The notes: generated by a model from the letters alone, not told the origin. A stretch of 64,000 bases of DNA from Achromobacter insolitus (GCF_002209555.1 NZ_NJIF01000006.1:186001-250000), one strand, 5' to 3'; counted from the stretch's first letter, positions 27,022 to 35,636 are shown. Translations and numbers: made by a program.

Positions 27022-27939
27022 TCAATCCATGTGCGAGTACATCGGCTTGCCGGGATGCGGCAGACGCGCGCGCAGGATGACGCCCTGCTCCGCTTCGGTG
27101 ATGTACAAGCTGCGCATGTCGTCGCCGCCGAATGCGACATTGGTGCTGCGCATGCCCGCGCAGGACCGGATGCGGTAGAGGGGTTCGCCCAAGGGGCTGA
27201 ACAGCCATACAGTGCCCGCCTGGGCATGGACGACCGCCAGGTTGCCAGCGCAGTCCAGGGCCATGCCGTCCGGCCCGGCTGTACTGCCGGACAGCTGGAT
27301 GAAGCGACTGGCTTTCTTCATCTGGCCGCCGGGTTCCAGCCGCAGCGCATAGATCGCGTTGTCGTGCGTGATGGCCACATAGAGCACATTCTCGGCTTTG
27401 TTCATGACCAGGCCGTTGGGCCCTGCCAGGCCATCCATCAACAGGTCCACCGTCTTGCCATCGGCGCGCAGGCGGAACACGCGGCCGGTCGGATCCTCCA
27501 GGGCGCTCTCACCCTGGTCGGTGAAGTACAGGTCGCCATTGGATGCGAAGAACAGGTCGTTCAGGCCCTTCAGTCCTTCACGTTGCACGTGCTGCAGGTA
27601 TGGCCGGATGCTGCGGGATTCCGGATCCAGGAGCATCAGCCCGTGCAGGTGATCGGCGACGAAGATGCGTCCGTCTCGATGGATTTTCAGGCCGTTGGGC
27701 TCGCCTTCGTAGCTGACGATGACCTCAAAGTTGCCTGCCGGGTCCACGCGCAGGATCCTCCCATGCGCCAGATCTACGCACCAGAGATTGCCGGCGCGAT
27801 CGAAGGCCGGCCCTTCCAGGAAAGAGTGCATCTTTACGTGGCGCGCTGCCAGCCAGCTCGAATGCTGTTCGGTCAGGTGCAGGGATTCGGGCAGCCGGGC
27901 GAATACCTCGGTGCCCATGGGTTCAGCGGGAGGATACAT
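27022..27939 (-). CDS. SMP-30/gluconolactonase-family protein
   Basis: 305 residues forming the six-bladed propeller of SMP-30/regucalcin. EGPAFDRAGNLWCVD is the first-blade metal-Glu motif, GLNDLFFASNGDLYFTD carries the Asn and Asp ligands and GLAGPNGLV gives the next Asn. Enzymes of this family are metal-dependent lactonases. ATG at 27937-27939 has AGGA 7 bases ahead. It lies in the AtuA operon and probably hydrolyses a lactone intermediate. Confidence 0.85.
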   Translation of the reverse strand: MYPPAEPMGTEVFARLPESLHLTEQHSSWLAARHVKMHSFLEGPAFDRAGNLWCVDLAHGRILRVDPAGNFEVIVSYEGEPNGLKIHRDGRIFVADHLHGLMLLDPESRSIRPYLQHVQREGLKGLNDLFFASNGDLYFTDQGESALEDPTGRVFRLRADGKTVDLLMDGLAGPNGLVMNKAENVLYVAITHDNAIYALRLEPGGQMKKASRFIQLSGSTAGPDGMALDCAGNLAVVHAQAGTVWLFSPLGEPLYRIRSCAGMRSTNVAFGGDDMRSLYITEAEQGVILRARLPHPGKPMYSHMD

Positions 27940-27950
27940 TGCGGGTCCTT

Positions 27951-28277
27951 TCAGGATTGCGGTTGATCGGCCGAAAGCTCGATTCCCAGCATCAGCGAGC
28001 TGAGCGACTTGCCGTGCGGATCCAGGCGCAGCGAGCGCGTGACGCCGCCGGACAGCACGTTCGGAATAACGAAGTTCAGCGCTTTCAAGCTCTCTACCTC
28101 GTAACGACGCACCTTCCCTGCCCCCAGGTGCGCGAAAGCCTGTTCGACGCGTTCGGCGGTAAGCGCCTGGCGCAGCACCCGCCAACCTTCGTCGTCGTAG
28201 GCAATGACGGCGATGCTCGAGGTATTGCCCTTGTCGCCAGCACGCGCATGCGCCAGGTCGTAAACCAGAATGCTCAT
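27951..28277 (-). CDS. small AtuA-associated protein (AtuA C-terminal-like)
   Basis: 108 residues, starting MSILVYDLAHARAGDKGNTS. That sequence is the hallmark of the short protein found beside, or fused to, AtuA-family proteins. The ATG overlaps the AtuA stop as ATGA, so the two are translationally coupled and probably form a complex. Function of the small subunit is not established. Confidence 0.8.
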   Translation of the reverse strand: MSILVYDLAHARAGDKGNTSSIAVIAYDDEGWRVLRQALTAERVEQAFAHLGAGKVRRYEVESLKALNFVIPNVLSGGVTRSLRLDPHGKSLSSLMLGIELSADQPQS

Positions 28278-29638
28278 GGTCGAGCTCCCAAGGTAATCAC
28301 TTCCGGGGTGACCCAATCGCGCGGGATCAGCAAGGAATCCACGGCGATGATCTCCTTCGCCCCCAGGTTGACCGGGCCGCCTGCGCCATAGGGTCCCTGC
28401 ATATTCAGCTGCCGCACATGGTCGCCGAGCAGGTGGGCGCTCTTTCTGTCGGGGCAGCGCGCCGCGACCCGCAGCCGCACCTCGTAGGGATGGCTGGCCA
28501 GCGCTTGTGCGTGGTCGCCATGCAAGCTGCTGATGCCGATCAAGTCAACCTGGATTTCGCTGGCCACGCCGCCATCGAGACGGAACCGTTCCTTCACGGT
28601 GTCGGCCGCCAGCCGGGCCCGGGCAATGGCGTTCACGCCCGCGTAGGCGACTTCTCCCGTGCCTATCCAGCCGTCGAAGTAACCGACCACAACCTTATAG
28701 CTGTCGGTACGTGGCGCGGCGTGAATGCCGCGCACCGCCACCCGATCGGCGCTCCGCTCATCGAAATGCAGGCCGTCCAGATTCAGTACGCAATCCGGCG
28801 TGACATAGGCTCTCGGGTCGTGAATTTCGTACAGAGCCTGCTCGGCACAGGTCATGCGGTCCAGGCGCCCGCCAGAGCCGGAAGGCTTGCCTATGTAAAG
28901 CTCGCCGTCGCTATAAAGGTCGGCATAGGGATACGCCAGCTCGGCCAATCGCGGAACGTCCTTCTTGCCGGGGTCGGCGAAGTAGCCGCCGGTGATCTGG
29001 GCAGAGCATTCCAGCAGGTGGCCCATGATGGTACCGGCCGCCAGCCTGGGCAGGTCGTCGTAGTCCCACCCGTGGTGATGCAGGGCCACGCCCAGGAACA
29101 ACGAGGGATCGGCGACTCGGCCAGTCATCACAACTTGCGCACCGGTGGCCAGCGCATCGCGGACGACATCGGCGCCCAGATACGCGTTCGCGGAGGCAAG
29201 CTGCGGCAGGATCGCTTCCAGCGGCAGGTCGCGGTCCATCAATCGTAGTTCTGGGTGCTGGCGCACTCGGTCAGCGACGTCGTCGCCGACGACGGCGGCG
29301 CATTTCAGGTCGCCCCACCCCATGTCGTGGCCGATGTCCAGCGCGGCCTGCGCGGCGCCGGCCGGATTGGCCGCGCCCATGTTGGACACCAGCCTCACGC
29401 CTTTTTCCCGGCACGCGGGCAGAAAGGCACGCATGCGCGCCTGCAGCATCGGGTTATACCCGTGAGCCCCATCGTGCTTGCGCGACAGCGTTTCGCGCGC
29501 GATCGTCCGCTCGGCCAGGCACTCGCACACCAGATAGTCGATATCGCAGTTTTCCAGCAATGGCATGGCGGGGCCGATGCGGTCATCGGCCATGCCGGCG
29601 CCAACGCCGATGCGCAGCCGCTTGCGCGGTTCATTCAT
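28274..29638 (-). CDS. AtuA-family protein (DUF1446, acyclic terpene utilisation)
   Basis: 454 residues matching the DUF1446/AtuA family, first linked to citronellol/geraniol catabolism in Pseudomonas, biochemical role unclear. Typical stretches are GVGAGMADDRIGPA, DYLVCECLAERTIA, TGRVADPSLFLGV and SGSGGRLDRMTCAEQALYEI. GGAG precedes the ATG. It heads an operon: AtuA, small partner, SMP-30 lactonase, Bug receptor, PRISE SDR. The usual atu carboxylase genes are absent, so the substrate may not be a terpene. Confidence 0.85.
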   Translation of the reverse strand: MNEPRKRLRIGVGAGMADDRIGPAMPLLENCDIDYLVCECLAERTIARETLSRKHDGAHGYNPMLQARMRAFLPACREKGVRLVSNMGAANPAGAAQAALDIGHDMGWGDLKCAAVVGDDVADRVRQHPELRLMDRDLPLEAILPQLASANAYLGADVVRDALATGAQVVMTGRVADPSLFLGVALHHHGWDYDDLPRLAAGTIMGHLLECSAQITGGYFADPGKKDVPRLAELAYPYADLYSDGELYIGKPSGSGGRLDRMTCAEQALYEIHDPRAYVTPDCVLNLDGLHFDERSADRVAVRGIHAAPRTDSYKVVVGYFDGWIGTGEVAYAGVNAIARARLAADTVKERFRLDGGVASEIQVDLIGISSLHGDHAQALASHPYEVRLRVAARCPDRKSAHLLGDHVRQLNMQGPYGAGGPVNLGAKEIIAVDSLLIPRDWVTPEVITLGARP

Positions 29639-29701
29639 GTCTGTCTCCGTCCGTCCTTACGGTCCAGCCCAGTATGGTGCGAGTTTCCTGATCTGGAAAT
29701 T

Positions 29702-29715
29702 GATATATTTATATC
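29702..29715. promoter_or_regulatory. dyad between AtuA operon and its LysR gene
   Basis: GATATA and TATATC arms around TT form an AT-rich dyad of 14 bases in the 108-base gap between the divergent AtuA and LysR genes, the normal position for a LysR regulatory site. Confidence 0.45.
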
Positions 29716-29746
29716 TTGGTGATAACGCATACGCATTACCTACGCG

Positions 29747-30640
29747 ATGACCCTGACCATTTCCGAATTGGAAGCCGTGCTGTTGGTGGCGGAGACGCTC
29801 AACTTCCGCATGGCCGCCGAACGCGCTCATATCTCGCAGCCGGCCCTGAGCCGCCGCGTGCAGGCCGCGGAGCAAAAGCTTGGCGCCCGGCTGTTCGACC
29901 GCGACAAGCACGGCGTCGCGCTTACCGCAGCCGGCGCGGAACTGATGCCCATTGCGATGCGCATGCTGTCGGAGTTCCGCGACTCCCTCAGCGATCTGTC
30001 AGAGTTCATTGCGGGACGTCGCGGCAGCATCAACGTCTGGGCGCTGCCCTCGGTAGCCTCCGCCTTGCTGCCCGCGGCGGCGCGAGCCTTCCAGAAGTCG
30101 CATCCCCAGGTGCGGCTCAATATCCACGCCGTCTCCGCGCGCCAGATCACGCAGGCCGTGTCGGAAGGCACCGCCGACATCGGCATATCGATTGAAGTGT
30201 CCGACCAGCCGGCCAGCGTGACCTTCTCTGCGCTGCTGCAAGAAAAATTCGTGTTGATCTGCCCCGTCGACGATCCACTGGCGCGGAAAAAGCGCGTGGA
30301 CTGGAGTGTTTTCGCGGACCGTCCCTACATCGCGAGCGGTCCGGCCAGCAGTATTCGCCAGGTTACCGACAGGATTCTTGCCGCCTCGGGGCGGATGCCG
30401 GAGATGAACTACGTGGCCGACAATATTTCGGTGGTGGGCGCGATGGTAGCCGCCGGTGTAGGCATCGCGGCCGTGCCGCAGTTGGCTCTGCGCCTGATGG
30501 ATGCCACGCGCCTATGCAGTTTGGCCCTGCATTCGCCCGTCGCATCAAGGGAGATCGGCATATTGCTCAAGAAGCAGCGCTCGTTGTCGGCAGCGGCGCT
30601 GCATTTCCTGGACACCTTGCGGCGGACGGATCCGGACTAG
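29747..30640 (+). CDS. LysR-family transcriptional regulator of the AtuA operon
   Basis: 297 residues. The helix-turn-helix MAAERAHISQPALSRRVQAAEQKLGARLFDR is canonical, and the effector domain fills the rest. It is divergent from the AtuA operon with an AT-rich dyad between, so it very likely controls it. No clear Shine-Dalgarno precedes the ATG. Confidence 0.9.
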   Translation: MTLTISELEAVLLVAETLNFRMAAERAHISQPALSRRVQAAEQKLGARLFDRDKHGVALTAAGAELMPIAMRMLSEFRDSLSDLSEFIAGRRGSINVWALPSVASALLPAAARAFQKSHPQVRLNIHAVSARQITQAVSEGTADIGISIEVSDQPASVTFSALLQEKFVLICPVDDPLARKKRVDWSVFADRPYIASGPASSIRQVTDRILAASGRMPEMNYVADNISVVGAMVAAGVGIAAVPQLALRLMDATRLCSLALHSPVASREIGILLKKQRSLSAAALHFLDTLRRTDPD

Positions 30641-31585
30641 GATCGCGCAGGATGGGCTGGGGGTTTAGCGCATCGTCGATGCCCGAACACGCCGCCACAA
30701 CATGAGCGGTCTGCGAAGTGCAGCAAACGATAAGCGGCGAATTCGCTCGCAAGGCAGACATCGCTCCACGACACCTCAATTACTGCAAGGCCGGGAGGCG
30801 AGCCATGGCGAAAGTCTGCTTCCGGCCATTTTCGGTCATTCGACGCCGTTGCTCAGATTGTCGACATAAGCACCCCAGATATTGAGATACCCGTTTCTCC
30901 GTGCACAAGTGCGCCTCTTACTTAAGAGGGGTACACGCGATAAACTTGTATCTGTTTCATGTGTGGCAGCATTAATTTCGCCAGCGTCAGTGCCGGGAGA
31001 TTGTGCCGGTCGGAACCATTATGGGGCTGGCTGTTCGGCATACACCGGCAGCTTCAATCGCTAAGCTCCCGACAGGTAGGGGTTGCTGGCATTTACGCGG
31101 ACGTCGGCGGCGCTGGGACCGGAAAGGTTTGTCCTGGCTTGCCAAGCGAAGGATTTGCGGCGCCCCGAGCACTCGTCGGCCTCGACTTCTGCAACGACCA
31201 TTTAATCAACATGAGCTGATCAGCAAAACCACGCATTTACAAGCTCAACGCTAGGAAGCTCAACGCATTGCTGGAGGCAATTAAATTCCGCGAAGCCCCC
31301 TTGAAGCAGAGCCGCTTGCCAGCGAACATTGGACGAACGCACCCGCGCTTGATTTCGATATCTGACGAAGGACGCGCGCTAAAGCTACTCTTAATTCACC
31401 ATCGAGCGCCTTCTCTAGCGACAGAGGGCTACGGTCATTCGCGAACATTTACCCCCGAAGCATGTGGTCGTGGACAAGACGCCACAGTTGAGTACGTGAC
31501 TGGCGTCTGTACAAGTTCCAGACCTTTTAATTATCGGAGACCGTCCGGGTATGATCCGCAATCCGTACCTTTCCGGCCCCCCTGT
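30641..31585. other. non-coding stretch with repeats at the edge of an accessory region
   Basis: 945 bases without a convincing gene: the frames present are short or have no recognisable protein. It contains an 11-bp direct repeat AAGCTCAACGC at 31241-31251 and 31256-31266 and a perfect inverted repeat CCTCTTA-CT-TAAGAGG at 30914-30929. It is less GC-rich than the flanking catabolic genes. A frame open from 31268 joins the GIY-YIG gene but its first 106 codons do not look like protein. A TATGAT at 31550-31555 could be a -10 element for that gene. Confidence 0.5.
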
Positions 31586-32098
31586 ATGCCCATCGACAAC
31601 TGTACACATACCTTCGACGAACTGGCGACGACAGTTCTTCCGGCCCACTTGGACCGGTTGAATGCAGCGCTCGAAACACCGCTACCGGCCAACATGTTCG
31701 TGGGGTTCAAGAGCGCTCGACGTGAGTTGCTCACCAGGCTCGGACACTCCACCGACTTTCCCGGTTGTTACGTCTTCATCGACGGGGACCGCCCGGTTTA
31801 CGTCGGAATATCCCGCGGAGTTGTCAAACGGCTGGTGCAGCACCTGAATTTCGAATCGCACTTCACCGCCAGCCTGGCCTACAAGATGGCTCGCGAGAAC
31901 TACCCACACGAAATGAAACGCGACCAAGCCATGATGGACGAACAGTTTCGCAAGATCTTTCTCACCGCTCAGGGCCGCCTGCGGGACATGTGGGTCGCGT
32001 ACGTCCCGATCGACAACGACCTCGAGTTGTATCTATTTGAGGTGTTAGCGTCCATGCACTTCGATACCGACACTTGGAATACCTTCCGCACACACTGA
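31586..32098 (+). CDS. GIY-YIG nuclease-domain protein
   Basis: 170 residues from the ATG at 31586. The GIY-YIG core is visible: G60-C-Y62 (for GIY), Y72-V-G74 (for YIG), Arg82 in VKRLVQH and Glu152 in LYLFEVLA as the metal ligand. This is a small stand-alone version of about the length of a single domain plus an N-terminal helix. There is no zinc finger, UvrC or homing-endonuclease part. Start choice is uncertain because no ribosome site is visible. It is followed by a HEPN gene and a membrane-anchored helical protein, which suggests a nuclease-based defence or stress role, by inference only. Confidence 0.7.
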   Translation: MPIDNCTHTFDELATTVLPAHLDRLNAALETPLPANMFVGFKSARRELLTRLGHSTDFPGCYVFIDGDRPVYVGISRGVVKRLVQHLNFESHFTASLAYKMARENYPHEMKRDQAMMDEQFRKIFLTAQGRLRDMWVAYVPIDNDLELYLFEVLASMHFDTDTWNTFRTH

Positions 32099-32204
32099 CC
32101 ACTCTAGCCCGCGCCCGATATATACGCACTGTCGCCAGTGAGAGGCATCTTCCGTCAATACATAGCCCAAAAACGCGTAACTCAAGCGCTTTGGGTTACA
32201 TTTA

Positions 32205-32227
32205 AAACCCGCGTTAGGCGGGGCTTT
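32205..32227. terminator. possible bidirectional terminator
   Basis: CCCGC / GCGGG with a 5-base loop lies between AAAA on the left and CTTT on the right, about 110 bases after the GIY-YIG stop. The stem is short and the T-run weak on the plus strand (better on the minus). Confidence 0.35.
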
Positions 32228-32265
32228 CGGCGCACCGATGCGCGCACAGATAATTTTGGAATGCC

Positions 32266-32988
32266 ATGGACGTGGCTTGGTTTCTTAATCGTCGTTTGGA
32301 CTTTATCCGACAGCTTTACTCGCGGTCGTCGGCACCCTTCGCCGATATCCGCGCGAAGATTGAAAATGAAGAAGCGCCCTATGTGTCACCATGCTCTGAG
32401 GACGATGAACCTCCGTTCATGCTCGAATGGCAGGAAGCTGTCGACTCGATCGACGTCTTGGGCCACGCATGCTTGTGTATGGTCGTGTCGTCGTTGCAGG
32501 CTTACCTGCACACGTGCGTCTCGCGCTACTGCAAGAAGCTTTGTGATAAGGACCGAAAACGGGTATTCCGGAATGGCTGGGTAAAGGGATACGATCACAT
32601 CTTTACCGAAGCGTTCGGCATTCCGTTCGCCGATGGACCCGTGTCCATCGCTGTCCTCGAAGACATCGTACTGACGCGCAATAGCATCCAGCACGGCCTT
32701 GAGATAACCAATAATCGGCCCAAGCACGCCCAGAAGACCCGCGGCGTCACTCGATCAGTGTTCATAAATGCTCGCGAGGTGGAGCTGCTCGAACGCCTGG
32801 ATCCAGACGCAAAGACGTGGTTGGCGCCCCCCAGTGTGCATGTCAGTCAGACCTCGCTGGAAGATACCGTAAACACCGTGGAGATCTTCGTAGCCTGGCT
32901 TGATGCGGCCATTATCGAGAGGCTGTCCCAACTCGCACCAGGATCCGAGGATCTTGCGCCAATATGCGCGGCAAGTGGCAGAACATGA
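32266..32988 (+). CDS. HEPN-domain protein with RNxxxH motif
   Basis: 240 residues, no close family recognised. The central helical part contains LTRNSIQHG: Arg138-Asn139-x3-His143 fits the R[N/D/H]x3-4H motif of HEPN ribonucleases, and VLGHACLCMVVSSLQAYLHT before it would be the preceding HEPN helix. No nucleotidyltransferase (MNT) antitoxin partner is adjacent. GGA stands about 6 bases ahead of the ATG. Base composition is lower in GC than the flanking catabolic genes. HEPN RNases act in toxin-antitoxin, abortive infection and CRISPR systems; the role here is unknown. Confidence 0.6.
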   Translation: MDVAWFLNRRLDFIRQLYSRSSAPFADIRAKIENEEAPYVSPCSEDDEPPFMLEWQEAVDSIDVLGHACLCMVVSSLQAYLHTCVSRYCKKLCDKDRKRVFRNGWVKGYDHIFTEAFGIPFADGPVSIAVLEDIVLTRNSIQHGLEITNNRPKHAQKTRGVTRSVFINAREVELLERLDPDAKTWLAPPSVHVSQTSLEDTVNTVEIFVAWLDAAIIERLSQLAPGSEDLAPICAASGRT

Positions 32989-33070
32989 AAATGGGATGAA
33001 ATCGCTCGCTGGGACGGACTAAAGTCCGGCCCTTAACTAAACCTTAGCTCGCCTCAGAAAAGGGATTTCG

Positions 33071-33718
33071 GTGACCCGACCAATCGCAGAACAACCACTC
33101 CTTAAAGCAAAGATCCTCGTTATTCTGCTCAAGCTGGCGGATGAGAAACGCGATGTTGACCTTAAGCAACCCGCTGCCGCGCAGCTTTGGGATCTAGATC
33201 GCCATGTCAATGACTATCTCTTCGAATTGAACGATGCCGACGCCATTGATTACGAGGAGATAGGAGAAGACGGCTTCGCACCGATTGTCATCTGCTCCGT
33301 CAGCCAGAAAACACTTGAACATCTTACTGGCTGCCTGGCCGCACTTACAGGCGACATAAACCTGCTTCATGAGAGAGTTCAATCTCTCCTCCGACATGAT
33401 CCAAATAAGCTAAGGGAAGACCTTACTCAGTCGGAGCGGCACATAGCCGAAGCAAGGGATAAATTACAGAAGAATCCAATCCTCGCTCCGCTGAAGAAGC
33501 CGCTCGACGACATCAGCCACCACTTTGAGAGCATTCGTAAAGTCGCCGAAAACTACGACGACATCTACCGAAATATTCTTAAGCCAGTGCAGGATGAGGG
33601 GCGGAGTGGGGTCCGAGCTACCGTTCGCTGGGCAATCATTGGCATTGCCGCATCATGGTTTCTCACAAACTACAAAGACATTTTGGCGCTTATACAGGCC
33701 GTGCAAGGTACGGGCTAA
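33071..33718 (+). CDS. orphan protein with long helices and a C-terminal membrane anchor
   Basis: 215 residues from GTG, with AGGGA 6 bases ahead. The first 75 residues look like a small winged-helix-like domain (AAAQLWDLDRHVNDYLFEL). Residues 85-175 are charged and helical, probably coiled coil. A single membrane span lies at about 188-205 (WAIIGIAASWFLTNY) near the end, so it may be tail-anchored. I do not recognise the family. It follows the HEPN gene by 82 bases on the same strand and may form one unit with it and the GIY-YIG gene. Confidence 0.6.
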   Translation: MTRPIAEQPLLKAKILVILLKLADEKRDVDLKQPAAAQLWDLDRHVNDYLFELNDADAIDYEEIGEDGFAPIVICSVSQKTLEHLTGCLAALTGDINLLHERVQSLLRHDPNKLREDLTQSERHIAEARDKLQKNPILAPLKKPLDDISHHFESIRKVAENYDDIYRNILKPVQDEGRSGVRATVRWAIIGIAASWFLTNYKDILALIQAVQGTG

Positions 33719-33943
33719 CCGTTCCATCAAGATGTCGTACCCCAGCAAGCTAGGGCCCAGCTTTTGTCAAACGTCTGACCGCTTCTGAGCATTTATTGCC
33801 TTTGGGGATCGGCGGCTTCGGGTCGGAAGCTGTCTGTCATCGACCGCCGCTTTCGACCACGAACGGTCACTCGGAAGGCATCGCGGAGAACAGTCATTCG
33901 CCAGTATTGACCTGCACAGCCCAAAGCCGATAGGATTGTTCGC

Positions 33944-34021
33944 ATGGCTAGTCGCTCCAAATCCCTCCCTTCGCAGGTCCGTGCATGTTGTCAGAACGTG
34001 CCAAGGGGAGACTGCGTCTAG
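33944..34021 (+). CDS. candidate Cys-codon leader peptide of cysS
   Basis: A 25-codon frame with AGGA 8 bases ahead of its ATG. It contains adjacent Cys codons TGT TGT at 33986-33991 and a further TGC at 34013-34015, next to last before the TAG stop. A rho-independent terminator follows 32 bases after the stop and then the cysteinyl-tRNA synthetase gene. Three Cys in 25 codons, two of them in tandem, in front of a terminator and a Cys-charging enzyme is the layout of an amino-acid attenuator. A 6-bp pairing AACGTG (33995-34000) / CACGTT (34032-34037) spans the end of the frame. A clear antiterminator helix was not found. The rest of the 400-base gap (33719-33943) holds nothing I recognise. 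Confidence 0.45.
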   Translation: MASRSKSLPSQVRACCQNVPRGDCV

Positions 34022-34053
34022 CACTTAGCTACACGTTGAATCAATCGCCTCTG

Positions 34054-34083
34054 GCCGCCCGTTGCAAAACCGGCGGCTTTTTT
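34054..34083 (+). terminator. rho-independent terminator just ahead of cysS
   Basis: GCCGCC (34054-34059) and GGCGGC (34072-34077) form a stem with a 12-base loop, followed by six T's. It lies 35 bases upstream of the cysS start, so it would stop transcripts before cysS unless they start later or antitermination occurs. It could also be the end of the transcript from the three genes before it. Confidence 0.75.
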
Positions 34084-34118
34084 GTTTTCGTCTGCGCCTT
34101 TCGATACGGAGAAAGTTG

Positions 34119-35522
34119 ATGTCACTTGCGTTGTATGACACCTGGTCGCGTCACGTGCGTTCGTTCACGCCAATCCACGCTGGCCATGTCGGCATGTATT
34201 GCTGCGGACCCACCGTCTACGACCATGCGCATATTGGCAATCTAAGAACGTATGTGTTTGAAGACATTCTCCGCCGGGTACTCATTCGCAACGGCTACGA
34301 GGTCCGTCACGTCGTTAATATCACCGACGTCGGTCATCTGACTTCGGATGCCGACGAAGGCGAAGACAAGATGGAGAAAGGTAGCAGGCGGACCGGGGAG
34401 TCCGCATATGCTATTGCTCAGCGCTACACCGAGGCCTTCGTCGCGGATTGGCATGCCCTCAACTTGCTTGAGCCGACGGTATGGTGCCGCGCGACCGATC
34501 ACATCGCCGAACAGATCGCGTTTATCGGCGAGTTGGAGCGGTTCGGCTACGTGTATAGGACCAACGACGGCCTCTATTTCGACACAAGCAAGCAGGATGA
34601 CTACGGCTTTCTGGCCCGACTCGACCGTGCCGGCCTGCAGGCGGGCAAGCGTGTAGCACTCGGCGCAAAGCAGAACATCACAGATTTTGCGCTATGGAAG
34701 TTCAGTCCGGAGGGCGTGGCGCGGCAGATGGAATGGGATAGCCCGTGGGGGCGTGGATTTCCGGGCTGGCATATTGAGTGCTCGGCCATGTCGGCGAAAC
34801 ACCTTGGCATCTGGTTCGACATCCACTGCGGCGGAGAAGACCACATCGCCGTGCATCACAGCAACGAGATTGCGCAAACACAAGCGGCCCACGGCACTCG
34901 TCTAGCGAACTTCTGGATACACGGACATTTTCTAACACTCAATGCCGATAGCAAGATGTCGAAGTCGACTGGGGATTTTGTTCGCTTGCAGACCTTGCGC
35001 AGTCGGAACATCGATCCGCTTGCCTACCGTTACCTGTGCATGACAGCTCATTACCGGAGCAAGCTGCAATTCAGTTGGGTGTCTCTTGGTGCAGCGCAGA
35101 CCGCGTTAAACCGGCTGCGGCATCTCTATTCCGGTTGGTCGGACGGTGGCGGAATCGATCCGGATTTCGCCGCTCGCTTCAACGCCGAATTGAATGACGA
35201 CCTGAATCTGCCGAGGGCATTGGCCGTGCTATGGGAGCTCGTCAAAAGCGAGCTCCCGCCAGCGACCTTGAAAGCGACTGTAGACAGCTTTGATTTTGTA
35301 CTGGGCCTCGGGTTGCGCGATTGGAATCCAGTTGCGTCTGAAATTCCGGAAAGTATCCGGGTGCTGCTCGGTGAACGCGCTCAAGCCCGAGAGGCAAAGA
35401 ACTGGGCAAAAGCCGATGAGATACGGAAGATGTTAAACACCCGAGGCTGGAGAGTCGAGGATGGCAACGACGGGCAACGCCTGACTGAAATCGCGACACC
35501 TCCCAAAGAAATCGGAAGCTAG
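34119..35522 (+). CDS. cysS: cysteinyl-tRNA synthetase
   Basis: 467 residues, usual length for CysRS. The class I signatures are intact: AHIGN (37-41, HIGH-type) and SKMSKS near 267. The zinc site is visible in MYCCGPTVYD (Cys29), HIECSAM and HCGGEDHIAVHHSNE. ATG at 34119 has GGAG 8 bases ahead; earlier in-frame codons run through the terminator and are not coding. It charges tRNA-Cys. Its setting (orphan genes upstream, Cys-codon leader, terminator, an RlmN paralogue converging from downstream) differs from the cysS-ppi setting I associate with Burkholderiales, so it may be a second, transferred copy; that needs the rest of the genome. Confidence 0.95.
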   Translation: MSLALYDTWSRHVRSFTPIHAGHVGMYCCGPTVYDHAHIGNLRTYVFEDILRRVLIRNGYEVRHVVNITDVGHLTSDADEGEDKMEKGSRRTGESAYAIAQRYTEAFVADWHALNLLEPTVWCRATDHIAEQIAFIGELERFGYVYRTNDGLYFDTSKQDDYGFLARLDRAGLQAGKRVALGAKQNITDFALWKFSPEGVARQMEWDSPWGRGFPGWHIECSAMSAKHLGIWFDIHCGGEDHIAVHHSNEIAQTQAAHGTRLANFWIHGHFLTLNADSKMSKSTGDFVRLQTLRSRNIDPLAYRYLCMTAHYRSKLQFSWVSLGAAQTALNRLRHLYSGWSDGGGIDPDFAARFNAELNDDLNLPRALAVLWELVKSELPPATLKATVDSFDFVLGLGLRDWNPVASEIPESIRVLLGERAQAREAKNWAKADEIRKMLNTRGWRVEDGNDGQRLTEIATPPKEIGS

Positions 35523-35636
35523 TGAAACAGCATGGGCGCTCGGAACTGAAGCAAGGGTCGTGACGCATTCTTCCCGCGCCGTCGCCGCCGGGCACGTTCG
35601 AGTCGGTCGCTCGCGGCCGGGGATGGTGGTCCCAAC

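Noticed and set aside
32170-32226. Integron attC-like wording (AACTCAAGCG and GCGTTAGGC) after the GIY-YIG gene
   Set aside because: No matching upstream core site (RYYYAAC) pairs with it, and no comparable site follows the next two genes, so an integron cassette array is not supported.
33767-34024. 85-codon frame on the minus strand opposite the cysS leader
   Set aside because: No ribosome site, no recognisable domain and an improbable composition rich in Ser, Arg and Cys; treated as a chance frame.
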